Assembly: GCA_029783825.1 (NCBI GenBank)
Contig: JAREIK010005785.1
Location: 124,001-188,000 of the forward strand
Source: Sapria himalayana
Lineage: Eukaryota > Streptophyta > Magnoliopsida > Malpighiales > Rafflesiaceae
Direction of reading: 5' to 3'
DNA: 64,000 bases
Shown here: positions 13,019 to 26,800 of the stretch, in pieces
Layout: the number at the start of each line of letters is the position of its first letter
Position numbering within the stretch: position 1 is the stretch's first letter
Program-made: the position numbers and the translations under genes
Notes under the pieces: model-generated
Databases searched by the model: none
What the model was told of the DNA's origin: nothing
What the model saw: only the letters and a program-made list of their open reading frames with translations

Positions 13019-14367
13019 GGCTATCTATCAGTCTGTCTATCTATCTAATTATTTATCTGTATGTCTATCTATCTATCTATCAATATATCTATCTATCTTT
13101 CTTTCTATCTATCTGTATATATATATATATATATATCTATCTATCTTATCAATCAGTCAATCTTACTGTCAATTTATCTATCTATCTATCTATTAATCTA
13201 TCTATCTATATGTCTATCTATCTTTCTATCTATCTATTTATCTATCTATCTATTTATTTATCTATCTCTTTAACAAACTATCTATCTATCTTTTTATCTA
13301 TATATCTATATGTCTATCAATTTTTCTATTGATCTATCTTTATATATTTATATCTATCTATCTATATATCTATTTGTCTATTTAGTTGTCTATTTTATGT
13401 CTATCTAGTTGTCTAATTTGTTTCTAAATATCTATCTTTCTAACAAACTATCTATCTATCTATCTATCTATTTATCTTTTATACCTATTTGTTAATCTAT
13501 CTTTATATCTATCTATTTACATATCTACCTGCCTATCTATCAATCAATCTATATGTCTATCAATCTATCTATATGTCTATCTATCAATTAATATTTCAAT
13601 ATGTCAATCATTTTGATTATCTATATATTTATCTATCTGTCTGTATGTCTGTCTATCTTTTTTATATATCTATCCATCTTTCTTTCAGTTTATCTATCTT
13701 TTTATCTATCTGTATATCTGTCTATCTATCTATATGTCTATCTGTATGTCTATCTATCTATCTGCCTATCAATCTATCTATCTATCCATCTATGTATCTA
13801 TCTGTTTGTCTGTCTATCTATTTGTTTATCTATTTGTCTATCTAGCTATCTATTAATCAATCTATCTATCTATGTATGTATTAATCTATCTATTAATCTA
13901 AATATCAGTCTATCTATTAATTTGTCTATCAATATGTTTATAAATCTATCTATAAATTTGTCAATCTATCTATCTATCTATTGATGTGTGTGTGTGTGTG
14001 TATTAGTCTAACTATCTATTATTTCTTTGTTTATCTATTTTATCTAACTATCTATTAATCTATCTATCTATCTTTCTTACTTACCAGCTATCTTTATATA
14101 TATTTATCTATATATCTCTATAACTATCTCTTTATCAATTTGTCTATCAAAATATCTATATATCTTTCTATCTTTCTATCTAACTATCTATCTATCTATT
14201 TATCTATTTATTTGTCTATCTATCTATATGTCTGTCTGTCTATTTATCTATCTATATCTTTATCTATATTTCTATTTATATCTTTATCTATATATCTTTT
14301 TATTAAGTTATCTTTCTATCTATCTATCAAATCTTTCTATCAATATATCTATTAATCTAGCTATCAA
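11754..14367. repeat. GATA/CTAT satellite, block B
   Basis: Same orientation and same variant units as block A. A short (TA)n lies at 13113-13135 and a (TG)n at 13985-14000. Plus-strand open frames such as the one near 11792-12454 are low-complexity Leu/Ser/Ile/Tyr translations of the repeat. The block ends at the outer CACTA element. Confidence 0.95.
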
Positions 14368-14370
14368 TCT
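14368..14370. repeat. Outer CACTA TSD (TCT), left
   Basis: TCT directly precedes CACTAC, and TCT directly follows GTAGTG at 34003-34005. CACTA elements make 3-bp target duplications. Confidence 0.75.
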
Positions 14371-14720
14371 CACTACAAAAAAAGAACAAATAGCTAGGGA
14401 AATTTTTCTAGCTATTTGGGCGTATTCCATCTCTAAAATAGAATAACGACGGATTATCATTGTAAATAATCTCAAACTAAAATGCTCGTTACAAAATATT
14501 AAGGAGAAAAAAAGTTTCTAGCAAATCTTTTAACGAAAAAAATTCCCTAGCTAATTATATTCTTCCCTTCCTAATTATATTATTTACTTCCTAATTTTGA
14601 TCATAATTAAGAGTAGTAATTAATATTTTTTAACTTAATATATTTTCAAATTTTCCTAGCTAAATTAGTGAGGGAAAAATCCCTAGCTATTTTCTTTCCA
14701 AAATTATTTTCATAATTTAT
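14371..14720. repeat. Outer CACTA left terminus and subterminal repeats
   Basis: The 11-bp TIR is followed by repeated motifs tagctaggga, ctagctattt, ccctagctaa and cctagctaaa in both orientations. The segment about 14560-14700 matches, in reverse complement, the 46735-46900 segment of the third CACTA element, so the two elements are related. Confidence 0.75.
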
Positions 14721-14919
14721 TTTTAAAAAAAAATTGATTACATTTTTTAAAAATTTTATTTTAAATTTAATAAAAACATATACTATAAACCATTTTTTAT
14801 TATTTACAAAAACCAAAAATAGTTTAGAAATAATTATGATATAAAAGTTACATGGTTAAAACCAAAAATCCTACGTGAGTACTCTAATGGAACTCGATGT
14901 GCTATCAGTCTCGTAAGAA
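14721..14919. other. AT-rich transition, no feature recognised
   Basis: AT-rich sequence between the subterminal repeats and the TnpA-like remnant. It is still partly alignable with the third element in reverse complement (TTAAATTTAATAAAAACA-like stretch, then ACATGGTTAAAAC). Confidence 0.4.
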
Positions 14920-15087
14920 TGTTAATAGTGACTCCTTATAGGTCTTCTACTATTTCATTACTTTCTTGGTTTCTTTCATCTCATCATTCACTTTATTTAT
15001 TTCCTACATTTCTTCCTTCAAAAAAGTTATATAAAGATTCATAGAACCCTCATCTGGTTGAGAAGCAGCTATCATACGTTCCTCCAT
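14920..15087 (-). pseudogene. TnpA-like second CACTA protein, C-terminal remnant
   Basis: The minus strand reads MEERMIAASQPDEGSMNLY at 15087-15031, then a Glu/Lys-rich heptad-like tract (KEEM, INKVNDEMKETKK) with one stop inside and two stops after it. Such a QPEEG-like box followed by a coiled coil is typical of the C-terminus of the plant En/Spm second protein. A comparable tract (KEEM...KIKEVNDKIKELR) is readable at about 46420-46470 in the third CACTA element. No N-terminal part is seen next to it. It gives the orientation of the outer element. Confidence 0.5.
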
Positions 15088-15099
15088 GAGTTCCTATGA

Positions 15100-15640
15100 T
15101 AAAATAAAAAATAAAAAAATTGTGCTAGATATAAATAAATTAAATATATTATTTTTCATTGCACACTTAACTTTAAACATTTACTATAGTAGTCTAATAG
15201 TGATGGAACGACCAAAGTATGGTCACTTTCATAACAACTCTATAGTTTTTACTCGCTTGATTCTACATGGAAAATCACTTTCTTTGATACATATAAAAAA
15301 AGAACCCAATGAACACAACCCACATGTTGCACACACTACACCATGGCTGCATCAAACTTACACATTGTGCACGTTCACTACATCAACTACACATCCACGT
15401 TCACTACACCACGTACACACTGTGCACTTCCACACAGTTATTCACCATAGCTGTGCATCGATGGCACCACATCTCATGGCATCAATACCAACTAGACCAT
15501 GCACCCACTAACACTAAGCCACATGCCAGCACATGTGCATCACACATCATCGATGGCATTGGCACTTTGTGTGCCATGGCGTATGGACCATCTTGACAGT
15601 TCTGAAATGATGTGGCAGACAATCATTTTTTCAAAAGGAT
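15100..15640. other. Interior of outer CACTA: GC-richer CAC/ACA-rich island
   Basis: After about 200 bp of AT-rich sequence, 15300-15600 is visibly GC-richer and full of short overlapping repeats of the ttcactacaccacg and cacacattgtgcac type. Plus-strand open frames (15086-15511, 15309-15596) are His/Thr/Ser-rich and look like low-complexity translations. It may be captured host sequence; no gene is recognised. Confidence 0.4.
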
Positions 15641-16113
15641 AAAAAGCAATTAATCAAATAGTTGGAACATTCTTACCCATTGTTTTTGTTTACTTCCTCC
15701 ATATACATAGTGTCTATGTTCTTTGCCTTTTATTCAAGAAGGATGACAGAAGTATCAAAGGTTCTGATTGTGATGGAGTTGAATCAGCCTTTCTGTCTCC
15801 CATGATGGTTCAATATTCCATGATTATATAATGACCATGGAAGTCAGACAAATTATCAAAAAGTAAATCTTTAATAAAAAACAATTAATGGGAACAAAAA
15901 TAATTCTTAAAAAAATAATTATTTATTTTATGAACATTATATAATTGTTTACACATCAAATTTGCAATGGGATAAAAATAATCAACATTTTACAATTATT
16001 ATTCCTTTTAAGCTATGAAATTAAAAAAAGTGGGGGTCATCCTCACTACTAACTACTACTTTAAAAAAATATGCTTATACTAGTTAAATGAAATCACATA
16101 TATTTGGCTTACC
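15641..16113. other. Unassigned interior of outer CACTA
   Basis: At 15657-15828 the plus strand is open and reads a hydrophobic stretch (GTFLPIVFVYFLH) then KKDDRSIKGSDCDGVESAF; the minus strand is also partly open there. It may be another captured exon, but the strand and family are unclear. The remainder is AT-rich. Confidence 0.3.
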
Positions 16114-16250
16114 AGCAAAAAATGTAGCATCACTTTGAATGAGAAGAGGGGCCACGACACATCTAAAATAGGGATCAACAATTTGATAATGAGATATTAC
16201 CGGCTAACCGCCTATTAATAAAGGGTGAACAAGAACAAAGGAGTCACACA
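16114..16250 (-). pseudogene. Exon-like captured fragment, family unknown
   Basis: The minus strand is open for about 45 codons with one stop and non-repetitive, coding-like composition (YQIVDPYFRCVVAPLLIQSD, then ATFFA). It ends exactly at a consensus splice donor, GCTG|GTAAGC, at 16114/16113. Its strand matches the UTP6 fragment and the TnpA remnant, which suggests a further captured gene piece. I do not recognise the protein. Confidence 0.35.
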
Positions 16251-19200
16251 AAAAATAAAAACAAAACAACGAATAGAGTAATTCAAATTATGTAGTTTAC
16301 ATTTAAAGTAGCAAGCAACATATACAAGTTATATGAGGAATGAGGGAATAGAAAAACAAGTCTGTATGTTGCAACACAAATGGTGAATGAAGTATGAGCA
16401 ATCAAATTCAAATAAAATGAGTTCTTTACTAGAATAATATTATCTTTTTTTATTTTATTTTTCTCTCCACTCTCTTTTCTTTCGTTCTCTCTCCCCAATG
16501 CACGTAAAGTCTAATGGGTTCCTATGAGTGTTGAAACCAAGCTTACATGATGTCACAACATTAATAAAGGCAAAGTAAGAGTTGTGCAAAGTGTTTGGGT
16601 GGGGCACAAATTCTGGAAGTGTCAATAAGTGTTTTTGCTAGTGGTATTGCCATCAATTTCAAGAAGGTTTTTACAACATCATTTTATTCTTTCAGAAAAG
16701 AGATTTTGGTTCCCCAAAATTAAAATAATTATTTTTTATGTAGACAATTTTTATTTTAAAAACTCACAAATTCAATATTATTTATGTTTTTATGTAATAT
16801 TCATCATAATTACTATTATATATTTAACATTATTAAGAAAACATCATCTCAACATTTAAATAAAAAAAATAGCGCCACAAATTTTCATAATGAGATACAA
16901 TATTTAAATACATACCAGGATATCATCTAATAGTCCCAAAACACGAGGTATGAGTCCTCCAAAAGATTAAAAGACTTGATAATCTAAATCTAAATATATT
17001 AGACAAAGATATCATAATTGATTCTTTCAGAAATAGGAGAATCATAAAAAATTTTTTAAATAGCTTTCTGTAACCATAATAAATATCACTTATATCATTA
17101 ATATAGTTAATTAATATAGATTCTCTCTTATATATTCATATGGAGATAATTTTTTGAATTCTCAAATATTAAAATACAACTCCAAAATGGTTATTATAAG
17201 ATTTTTGCATTCTATTATAATTTCTCACAAATAATATGCATATCAACTAGACATGAGAAACACATTTGTCTCTGATAATCTTAAGAATAAAATATATATA
17301 CAACAACCATCTTGTTTTACTATTTCAATGAATGCATGTATGATGTGTAGATTGTATAAATCTTATATACCAATACTAAACATGAATATAATTATTTCAA
17401 TGTTTCAATATTTTATAAATGCTATAATAAAGTATCACTCAGGTCTAATTCTTTTCTCCATATAGACTATAATGACACTTATTCTAAAAGAGAATAAGAA
17501 ATTCAACTTATTATATTATGAATATATTAAAAATATACAATAAATGTACACCATCAACTACATTTGTTATTAATGAGGGTTCATTTCATATGTCAAGGCA
17601 ATCTTAGACTAAATATGCTAAATCAAAAAAAACAATTTAATCCAAATACATATGTTTTTGTAATGATCTTAATGATGCTAGAAAATCCAACTTAGATAAT
17701 AAGTTAAATTTTTCTTAGTATAATCCTTTAATCATTACTAAGTAGATTTCTTCTAATTGAAAAATGATATATCCACAAACCACAATTCAGAAACACATAA
17801 AATAATATGGTTCACTAGTCGTTCAGCATGACTAGCTATATCCACTAGAAAAATACTTATGTGTTTATAGAGTATAACCAAAACAATGTCTTACAGATGC
17901 AGCAATTACAAAAAAAAATCATACAGAACAAGAAGACAAAATGAATAGTTCAGCAGTAAATTGGGAGTAGCAAAAAATAGAAATAAAAAATCAATTTATA
18001 TTAAATAATTTCTCGATATCAATAATGGTGCGGGTCAAATCACTTGGGTGGATTGAGTTATGCTCCAAAATTTTTTTCAGCCCACTGACCGAGCAGCAAC
18101 CCCCATTGGTGTGCTATTGCTGCATTCCCAACCTTTCAATATTTTATTTCCTGTACTAACAATATATAAATAGAAAACAATTTTTGTTATACAAAGCAGT
18201 TTATCAAAACAAACTAAATATAACAGACATTAAATATACAAATTTCTCTAGTAATATTTTTTATGGTAAAGATGATGAATTGCATGATAGGGATTTGTCA
18301 ATACAACTTAAAGATGTTCCATGTATAGTGGCAAGTTCAAGTTCTGCTTTGGTGAAAAATGTTGATGTTCTTCTAACCCAAGATTATCTTCTCATCCTAG
18401 AGTTTCAAATTTCTTGGGTCACACTTGCCTATTGTATCATTTGTTTGTAATTAGGTCCATAAACAATTTAACCCACAATTTGGAAAATTTTCATGTAGTC
18501 ATATGCTTTCATTATTAATTCATATCATACATATTGATTCTATTTAGATTTTTCTCCATGTAAACCCCTTATGTGCGCCAACCTTCCTTCACGAGCCGAC
18601 ATCATTGCCTATAATCTAACTATAATGCACTTCTAGCTTTTTAGGATCTTCTCTTGAACACTCAAAAATTATTTGAGAACATCATAAGATGCTATTATTA
18701 TCGCCAACACAATTATTGTTTTAATTATTATTAGTTTATTATGTTACAAGTGAATATTCTTTGATTCTAGTTCAAATTAACTTGATTAATTTACCTTTTG
18801 ATATTTTTAACTTTCACACACCATAATAAAAAGGATATTGAAATTTGTTATTGGAGATACTTATTTAAAATTTGGGATTTTTTACTTGTATTTTCCTTCT
18901 TGATGGGAGCACCCAACTCATGTGGGTCGCCCAAATGAAATTTTCTCTTATATAAGGGGGGTTTATGAGTTAATATGTATATAAGAATTACTGAAATTTG
19001 ATTTATGTTATTTTAGTTTGTGTTCAAGTTAATTTTATAATTTCTGCATCTCATTTTATAAAAGTGTCAATGTCAAAATATGGCTTGTAAGTGGAACATC
19101 TGATAGTCCAATAAGACACACTAGATTAAATATCATCTAAACTAGTAGGCTTTGAAAAATTATCATCAATACCTCGAGGAGGAGTAGATCCACTTGTGGT

Positions 19201-19362
19201 CTTCCCTTTAGCACTTTATATAAAATTCTCTACAAATATTATTTTGGTAAATTGAAAGGAAATCTAAGCTAGATCTCTAACAACTATATCTGATAAGTCT
19301 CAAATACGAGACTTAGCTTACTTGGATCAAGTTACTTATCATCGCACCAATACTTTAAAAAT
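16251..19362. other. AT-rich interior of outer CACTA, no gene recognised
   Basis: About 3.1 kb of AT-rich, non-repetitive sequence with only short open frames. The longest, on plus at 18184-18450 (88 codons), has no recognisable motif. Somewhat GC-richer patches sit at 18040-18135 and 18560-18620. No transposase motif was found on either strand. Confidence 0.5.
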
Positions 19363-19422
19363 ATCACACATCTCAGTATTATTCTAATATATATATTCAA
19401 CACAAAGATTTCCTAAGTTATC
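19363..19422. repeat. 57-bp host repeat interrupted by the nested element
   Basis: atcacacatctcagtattat starts at 19363 and a near-copy (one mismatch) starts at 29519, just after the nested element. With the insertion removed, the second copy would start at 19420, so the outer element carried a tandem repeat of 57-bp period here before insertion. Confidence 0.6.
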
Positions 19423-19431
19423 CACTACTAA

Positions 19432-20060
19432 AAATAACAAGACTACCGACCAAAATACCGACAAAAAAAAGGATGGTAATTACTGACCAAATCATGATCT
19501 TTTAAAGACCAAAAAGGGTTACAGAAAAAAAAACTATTTCCAACCATATTTCCGACCAAAGACCAACCATATTTATTGACCAAATATTTTTAGTTAGAAA
19601 TTAGTCGGTAAATTAGTAGGGAATTAGCGAAAAAAAATTACCGATAAATTACTGACCATTTCACGATCAAAGATATATTACAATGAAAAATGGTCGGTAA
19701 AGTGACTTTCAAAAATATTTATAACTACTTAATTATCAGCTAAACAACCGACCTAAAAAATAGGTCAGTAATTACTGACAAATCACGACTATTTGGAAAC
19801 AAAAAAGGGGGTTCAAAAAAAATATTTCCAACTATATTTCCTACCAAAGACCGACCATATTTACCGATCAAATATATTTGGTTGGAAATTGATCTCTACA
19901 TTAGTTGAGAATTAGTGAATAAAAATTACCGATAAATTACTGACCATTTAAAGACAAAAAATATATTACCATGAAAAATGGTCGGGAAAGTAGCTTTCCA
20001 AAATATCTATAACTTCTTAATTACCGACCAAACTACCGATCAAAATTTTGGTCGGTAGTT
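19432..20060. repeat. Subterminal repeats of the nested CACTA, duplicated ~288-bp block
   Basis: Multiple accgacca / tggtcggtaa motifs in both orientations. The whole set is present twice in tandem: the block with ccgataaattactgaccatt occurs at 19641 and 19929, a 288-bp offset. These are candidate binding sites for the TnpA-like protein. Confidence 0.8.
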
Positions 20061-20594
20061 TCTAGGTTAAATTTTTTGATTAAAAAAAAATTTGCCAAGG
20101 CATTAACAATTAGAAAACTTCCCCTCTTTCATTTTTCGAAGCAGAAGCAATATGCGACTATAAGGGATAAACCGAGAAATTCTATCATTTCCTTTGAATC
20201 AATGTAAGTTTTTCATTGTTCTTCTCCTTTAGAATGTTATATACATATCTCCATTTCTCTGAATTTTATAAGCATTATCGAATTTTAATTTTTTCAGAAT
20301 AATCAAGTATTAGCTTTTTTTAATTCTCCCCTAATTTTCTTTCTCTTTGCTTCTATTTTTATTCAACCTATATGATTCTGACTATACTCCATTAATGAAA
20401 CTATAATTGTCAGTATAATCTTTATTCTTCTACTGTTTAAATTTTTAGCATTTTATTGATTTCAAATACAATATATTTGCATTTTGTTCTATCCTTCTCT
20501 AGCCGAAGAAAATATATAATGCATGATATTTTCTACTCCTGTAACTTAAGAAAAATTAACCTTAATGTTAATGGGTTATATTTTTGTTATCTCT
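20061..20594. other. Leader between subterminal repeats and AT satellite
   Basis: Moderately AT-rich unique sequence with pyrimidine-rich tracts (cttctcctttagaatg, ctatccttctctagcc). It could hold the transposon promoter or an untranslated first exon; nothing specific is recognised. Confidence 0.35.
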
Positions 20595-22845
20595 GAATAA
20601 ATTATAAACAGGTAACAATATATGTAAAGTTTTATAAAATTATATAATCGTATGACATTATATATAAATATCTATACTTTAATTTATATAAATGAATTAC
20701 ATTATTTATAAACACTTATATGTATATATTAACATATAATGTTAAATATAAATATCTATAAATATGTATTAATGTTTATAAATATCTATACAACATTTAC
20801 ATAAAACTATCCATTTATAAATTATTTTATATAACAATTATGGAACATTAAATGATTATACAATTTTCTAAATTTTTATATTACATATTAATTTTTATAT
20901 AAATATAGAATATTTATAATGTTTATATAAATGTGATACAAATACTATATATTATTTATAAAAGTGTTACATATATATAATTATATTTAAGTAACATTTA
21001 TAAAAATATTTTAATCACAAATCTTATATATAAACATGTGTTTAATTATATAATCATATGACATTATATATAAAAGTAGTTATAATTATATTTATAATTA
21101 AGTAATCTATTTTTATAATTATATTTATAACTATACATATCTAATTTTTATCTATATAATAAAGTATAACAATATGTATAATTTTATATAACTATATTTC
21201 TAAAAAAATATATTATATGTATACTAATATATAACTATATATAATTGTATTTTACTAAATGTATAACTATATAAATGTTATATATAATTATATCTTTAAT
21301 TACATATATATTTATAACTATATGTGTATAACTATATATAAATATTTGTATAACTATGTAACACTTTATATAATTAAATATACTAATATTTGTCACTATA
21401 TATACATATATGTATTTATATAATTAAATCAAAATATTGGTTTATAACGTTGTATATATTTATGTGTAACTACTTATACCTACTTGTATGAATATATGTA
21501 TGTATAACTATATGTTAAATTATAATTAACTATTTATAATTATATATATTATATGTATAATAATATATAACTATAAATATTGTATCTTACTATATGTATA
21601 AATATAAAAGTTTGACGCATACTTATATTTAAATATTAAATTTATAGCTTATATTTAATATATATTTATATATATTATCATATAAAAAAGTAATTTACTA
21701 TAACTTTATGTATAAATATATTAAATTAAATGAAATCATATTTATACCTATATGTATAAATATAAGTATAACTAAATGTGTAATAATATGTATAACCACA
21801 TGTAACTATATTTATAATTATTGTATAATAACATACAACATCATGTTTAACTAAATGTGTATAACTATTTATTTATATTTGTATAACTATATAAAACTCT
21901 ATATAATTAAATATAACTATATTTATAACTATGTATACATAAATGTAAAACTACATATTTGTTTATAATTTTGTATACATTTTTGTAAAACCACTTATCA
22001 CTACGTGTATTAATATATCTATATATAACTACTTTTTTTAATTATATATAACAATTTATAACTATATATATTATATGAATAATAATATATAACTATAAAT
22101 AATTGTATCTTACTATATGTATACCTATAAAGGCTTTATACATAATAATATTTAAATATATACTTTACAACTTATATTTAATATATATTTGTATATATTA
22201 ATATATAAAAAAGTATTCTACTATATATAAACCTATACATAACTATATGTATAAATATATAAAATTAAATGAACAAATATATAAACCTACATGTATAAAT
22301 ATGCATTTAACTATATGTGTAACTATATGTATAATCACATGTAACTATATTTATAATTACAAGTATAAGAACATACAACATTATGTTTAACTATATGTGT
22401 ATAACTATATATAAATATTTGTATAACTATATAAAAGTCTATATAATTAAATATAACTATATTTGTAACTATTTATAGATATATGTAAATCTATATATTT
22501 GTTTATAACTTTGTATACATTTATGTATAATTACTTATAATTACTTTTGTGTGTGTGTGTGTGTTTCTGTAATGATTTATAACTACATATTCTATATGTA
22601 TAATAACATATAATGATTTATTTGTAAATATATGTAACTATATATACTATATATACTATATATGCTATATGTATAACTATATATCTGTAACTATATATTT
22701 GTAACTATATATTTGTAACTATATAATGATTTATAATTACTTATAATTACTTATAACTATATATTTGTAACTATATGTTTAACTATATATACTGATTTAT
22801 AACTATATATACTATATGTATAATAACATATAACTATGCATATAT
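20595..22845. repeat. AT-only degenerate satellite (TATAACTATATG-like)
   Basis: About 2.25 kb made almost entirely of A and T with recurrent units such as aactatatgtataa, aactatatatttgt and tatataattata. Units are 8-15 bp and diverged; some stretches, such as aactatatatttgt at 22680-22730, repeat cleanly three times. A (TG)n run sits at 22550-22564. It has no coding potential. Confidence 0.8.
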
Positions 22846-23825
22846 GTCACACTATAATGGACCATTCTGGCACAACACGGCCATTTGTATGCCTCTATGT
22901 TTGACATTACTCATAAATAACTGTTTAAGTGGTTGATGAATCAGAGGAGCTGCTTTTACATTTTCTATTGCCTGCTTGCTATTTATTTTTGTTTTGAATT
23001 ATTTTCATCTTACTGACATTTATTTTTCCTAAGTGTTAGGTGTAATGAGGTATGTTTGATTCTGAAACCTCCTCCACCTTTTGATGATACCAACCCCTAC
23101 AATGTGTTAAAGCCTCGAGAGAAAGCCCAACAGCTCAATACAAGACAAGTATAAGGTCTAGTAGTCTTTTATGATGTAATTAAACATTTTACAAGCAAAT
23201 TTCATAATCTTCTAAGCTACTTCTCATTATGTGTTAAGATGCAATGGATGGTAAAATAATTTGTAATTGATTGAAAAAATTTGTTTGGTATTAAGATTAG
23301 GCATAATGTGTTAAAATTAATAAGTTATAAAAAAAATTTATTTTTTTATTATAATTTGCATCTTTTAAAAGAGAAAAAGGTCATATATGTGTGTATGTAT
23401 CCATGTATGTATGTATGTATGTATCAATGTATGTATGTATTCATGTATGTTTGTATGTATGTATGTATTAAACTTTCATCCTATAAAATTTAATAGCAGA
23501 TTTTTTGTGCCTTGTGTTTCTAGGTACACCGTAATTTTGAACAAATAAAGAAGATGTTTCAGCCCTGGTTAATGTGTTTATTCCCTTTTTTATGTTTTTA
23601 CCTAATTTCTAGCTATTTAGTGTTAATGCTCCATTATGGATTAGGACAAAACCTATTGAAGTTAAAATAACTATTGGACGGGTGGCGGTGGAGGTGGATG
23701 TATAGTAGGTTGCATATCACGGGTAAAAAAAGCTTTATCAGAACCAAAATAAATTTTCAATGAACATAAATTTAATTAGAGACAATCGAGTTTGTTTACT
23801 AAATTGAATTTTTTTGTGACTAGTT
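22846..23825. other. 5' region of the nested transposase gene
   Basis: Mixed unique sequence. A short stretch at 23060-23150 (CTCCACCTTTTGATGATACC, then AATGTGTTAAAGCCTCGAG) has a coding-like look but no identified family. A (TGTA)n microsatellite lies at 23390-23469. Confidence 0.35.
23390..23469. repeat. (TGTA)n microsatellite
   Basis: Imperfect tgta tandem repeat with interruptions ccatg, caatg and ttcatg. It gives an artefactual Met-Tyr-Val-Cys frame. Confidence 0.85.
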
Positions 23826-26800
23826 ATGGAAGATGATCATGAATGGATGTACAATGGTCGAATAATCAATGGAATGTTCTATAATGAATTGGGGGATAAA
23901 GTTGTTGAATTTGTTGAGCTTGCTCTTAGACATCCTGAGTGTATGAATGGTGGTAAATATATAAGGTGTCTTTGTACTTTAGTTAAATATCAGATTAGTC
24001 CAACAAAGGTGTATGTATTTGTTGAGTTTGATTTTAGAATGTTGAGACTGTGAAGATGCATTTGTATAGAAATGGTTTTGTTGTGGATTACTATGTTTGG
24101 ATATACCATGGTAAGAATCAAATCCAACAAAGGTGTTCGAGTTCGGTACGGGTGTTAGTAAGTGAAACTAATTAGATGGTCTCGCATAATATGAATCACA
24201 CTACATTCTATAAAATAGTTTGTGATGCTGTGGGTCCTGAATTCAACATAAATGAGGAACCCAATGCCAAGGCAAGGAATTTGTATGATATGATTTAAGC
24301 TAGAGACAAACCTGTTATGAGAGAAATTCTAAGCATACTCAACTATCTGTGGTCGTGAGGATGTTAGAAATAAAGTGTAGACACAAGTGTCTACAGGCAT
24401 GGTTTGATGATTTGTCTAATTATATTCAAGAATTGTTTCTAGGAAATAATCTAATGCCATTGGATTTCTACAGCATGAAGAAGCTAGTTAGAGGCTTGGG
24501 ATTACCCGTATAGGTCATTCATTATTGTGTGAACAACTGTATGATAAACGAGGATGATGACAATGACCTTAAGAGTTATAAAATATGTGGTCATACTCGG
24601 TACAAGCAAAAGGTTAAGAGTTCTGGAAATAGATTGTATATACGGAAGTTGAATGTGCCTTATAACAAGATGCATGATTTTCCAATAACACCTAGGTTGC
24701 AGAGATTGTATGCATCAATCACAACATCTAATGAAATGATGTGGCATCCAGAGCATCATATGGAGGATGGTAAGATGTGTCACCCTTCTGATGCCCCTAC
24801 TTGGAATCATTTTGATGGGTGTTTTCCTAATTTTTCTTCTAATATTTGAAATGTTAGGCTAGGTTTATCTGATGGTTTTCAGCCGTTTGGACAATCTGGA
24901 TAGTAATATTCATTGTGGCTTGTGGTGGTAATGCTATATAACTTGCCTCCATACTTATGTTTGAAGGAAGAATTTATGTTTTTTACTATGTTAGTGTCAG
25001 GGCCAACGAATCCAAAGGGGAAGATAGATTTCTTGCAGTCATTGATAGCGAAGTTGAATAGTCTTTGGGGTGTTGGGGTTCAAACTTATGATATTTCCAA
25101 ATGGAAAAATTATCACATGCACCCTACCCTCATATGGATCATAAATAACTTTTTAGCATATTCTATAATGTCTGGGTGGAGTACAACTGGTATGTTAGCA
25201 TGTCCGCATTCTATGGAAGATTCTGATGCTTTTATATTAATTAAGAATGGAAAACAGTCATGGTTATACAACTATCAGAAGTTTTTTCCCATTAATCATC
25301 CATTTCGACATAACACCAAAAACTTCATTAAGAATAGAAAGGTTACTAAAAATTCACGATGGTTAGATCTAGGGATGAAATTCTGTAGGATTTGAACAAC
25401 ATAGGGTTGAGAAAAGTGATAGATATTAATGATGAGGTTGTGAATGTAGCTATATCTAAGATTTGTGGGTGGAATAAGAGAATTATTTTCTAGGATTTTC
25501 CCTACTTGCATGAACACTTGCTCAGGCACAATCTTGATGTTATGCATATTGAGAAGATTGTGTTTGACAATATTTTCAATACAATATTTAACATTCCAGG
25601 GAAAACTAAGGACACGTACAAGTAAAGAGATGAGTTGAATAAATATTGTCATCGTGCTCAATTTGTAAAAAATCTTGTCCCCATTAAATACAATATAAAT
25701 CTTAGAAGAAGGATGTGTTGGAGTGGATTGATGTGAACAAACTTAATATGTTTGGCATGAAGAGTCATGATTGTCATGTACTCATACAAAGGTTGTTACC
25801 AATTACTCTTCGAGAATTCCTGCCTAATAGAATATGGGAGCCGATAACTGAGATTTATTTATTCTTCAAGCAATTAACTTCTTCTTCTTTGACTGATGAG
25901 GAATTCAGGAATCTGGATGAATAAATTTCTATTATCTTATGAAATCTTGAGAAAATCTTCCGTCTAAGTTTTTTGATTCAATGGAACATCTTCCAGTGTA
26001 CTTGGCTTATGAAGCTAGGATTACTGGTCATATCCATTATCATTAGATGTATCCTCCAAAAAGCTAATATTAATTCACTCAACCAATTCTTTTCCTACTC
26101 ACACACACACACAAATGACTTGTAATATTCAATAATCTTTTTATCGATACTTGAGGAAAATAAAACATACAAAATGAAAAGGGCTCAGGTTGATGATTCT
26201 ATATCAATAGGTTAAATTATGGATGAGGCTGCAAAATTATCATCATTATATTTCAAAGAAGGAGATCCAACTCTTCCACTTAAGGAAAAGTAGAATTAGG
26301 TTTATCTTAATGACATTGTGGATAATGATATGTTTGAAAATTTCAAGCCTTGGGTAAAGCAATTGGTGCTTAAGTAAAATGGTATATATCAGACAATGAA
26401 TATACTACAGCACTTCTATATGTCCTAATGAATTGTCCAAATGTTCAATCATTCATAAAGTAAGTATTACCTAAAAGTCAAATGAGATCTATTTACCATT
26501 TTAATTTATTATTTCCTATCAATGTATCCATTATTTCTAAATTCTTTTTTTTTGTCAATTTGTTATAGATAAACATAAATAGTTTCCAAACATGAATGAA
26601 GAAGCTATCAATACAGTGACGAAGCAAGAATTTCGATCATTGTTTGAAAAATACATATGTTTACTTAAAATGAAAATCACAAAATAATTATTTTGTTCTA
26701 ATAAAAATTTATAATTGTAATCTTAACAATCCACTGATTTTCGATTGCAGGTTCATAATCATGAAAATAAAATTTTCAATCATTATCTTTGAAGTATAGC

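Noticed and set aside
25296..25661. Minus-strand 121-codon frame
   Set aside because: It overlaps the Tnp2/LLRHNLDVMHIEK region of the transposase read on the plus strand.
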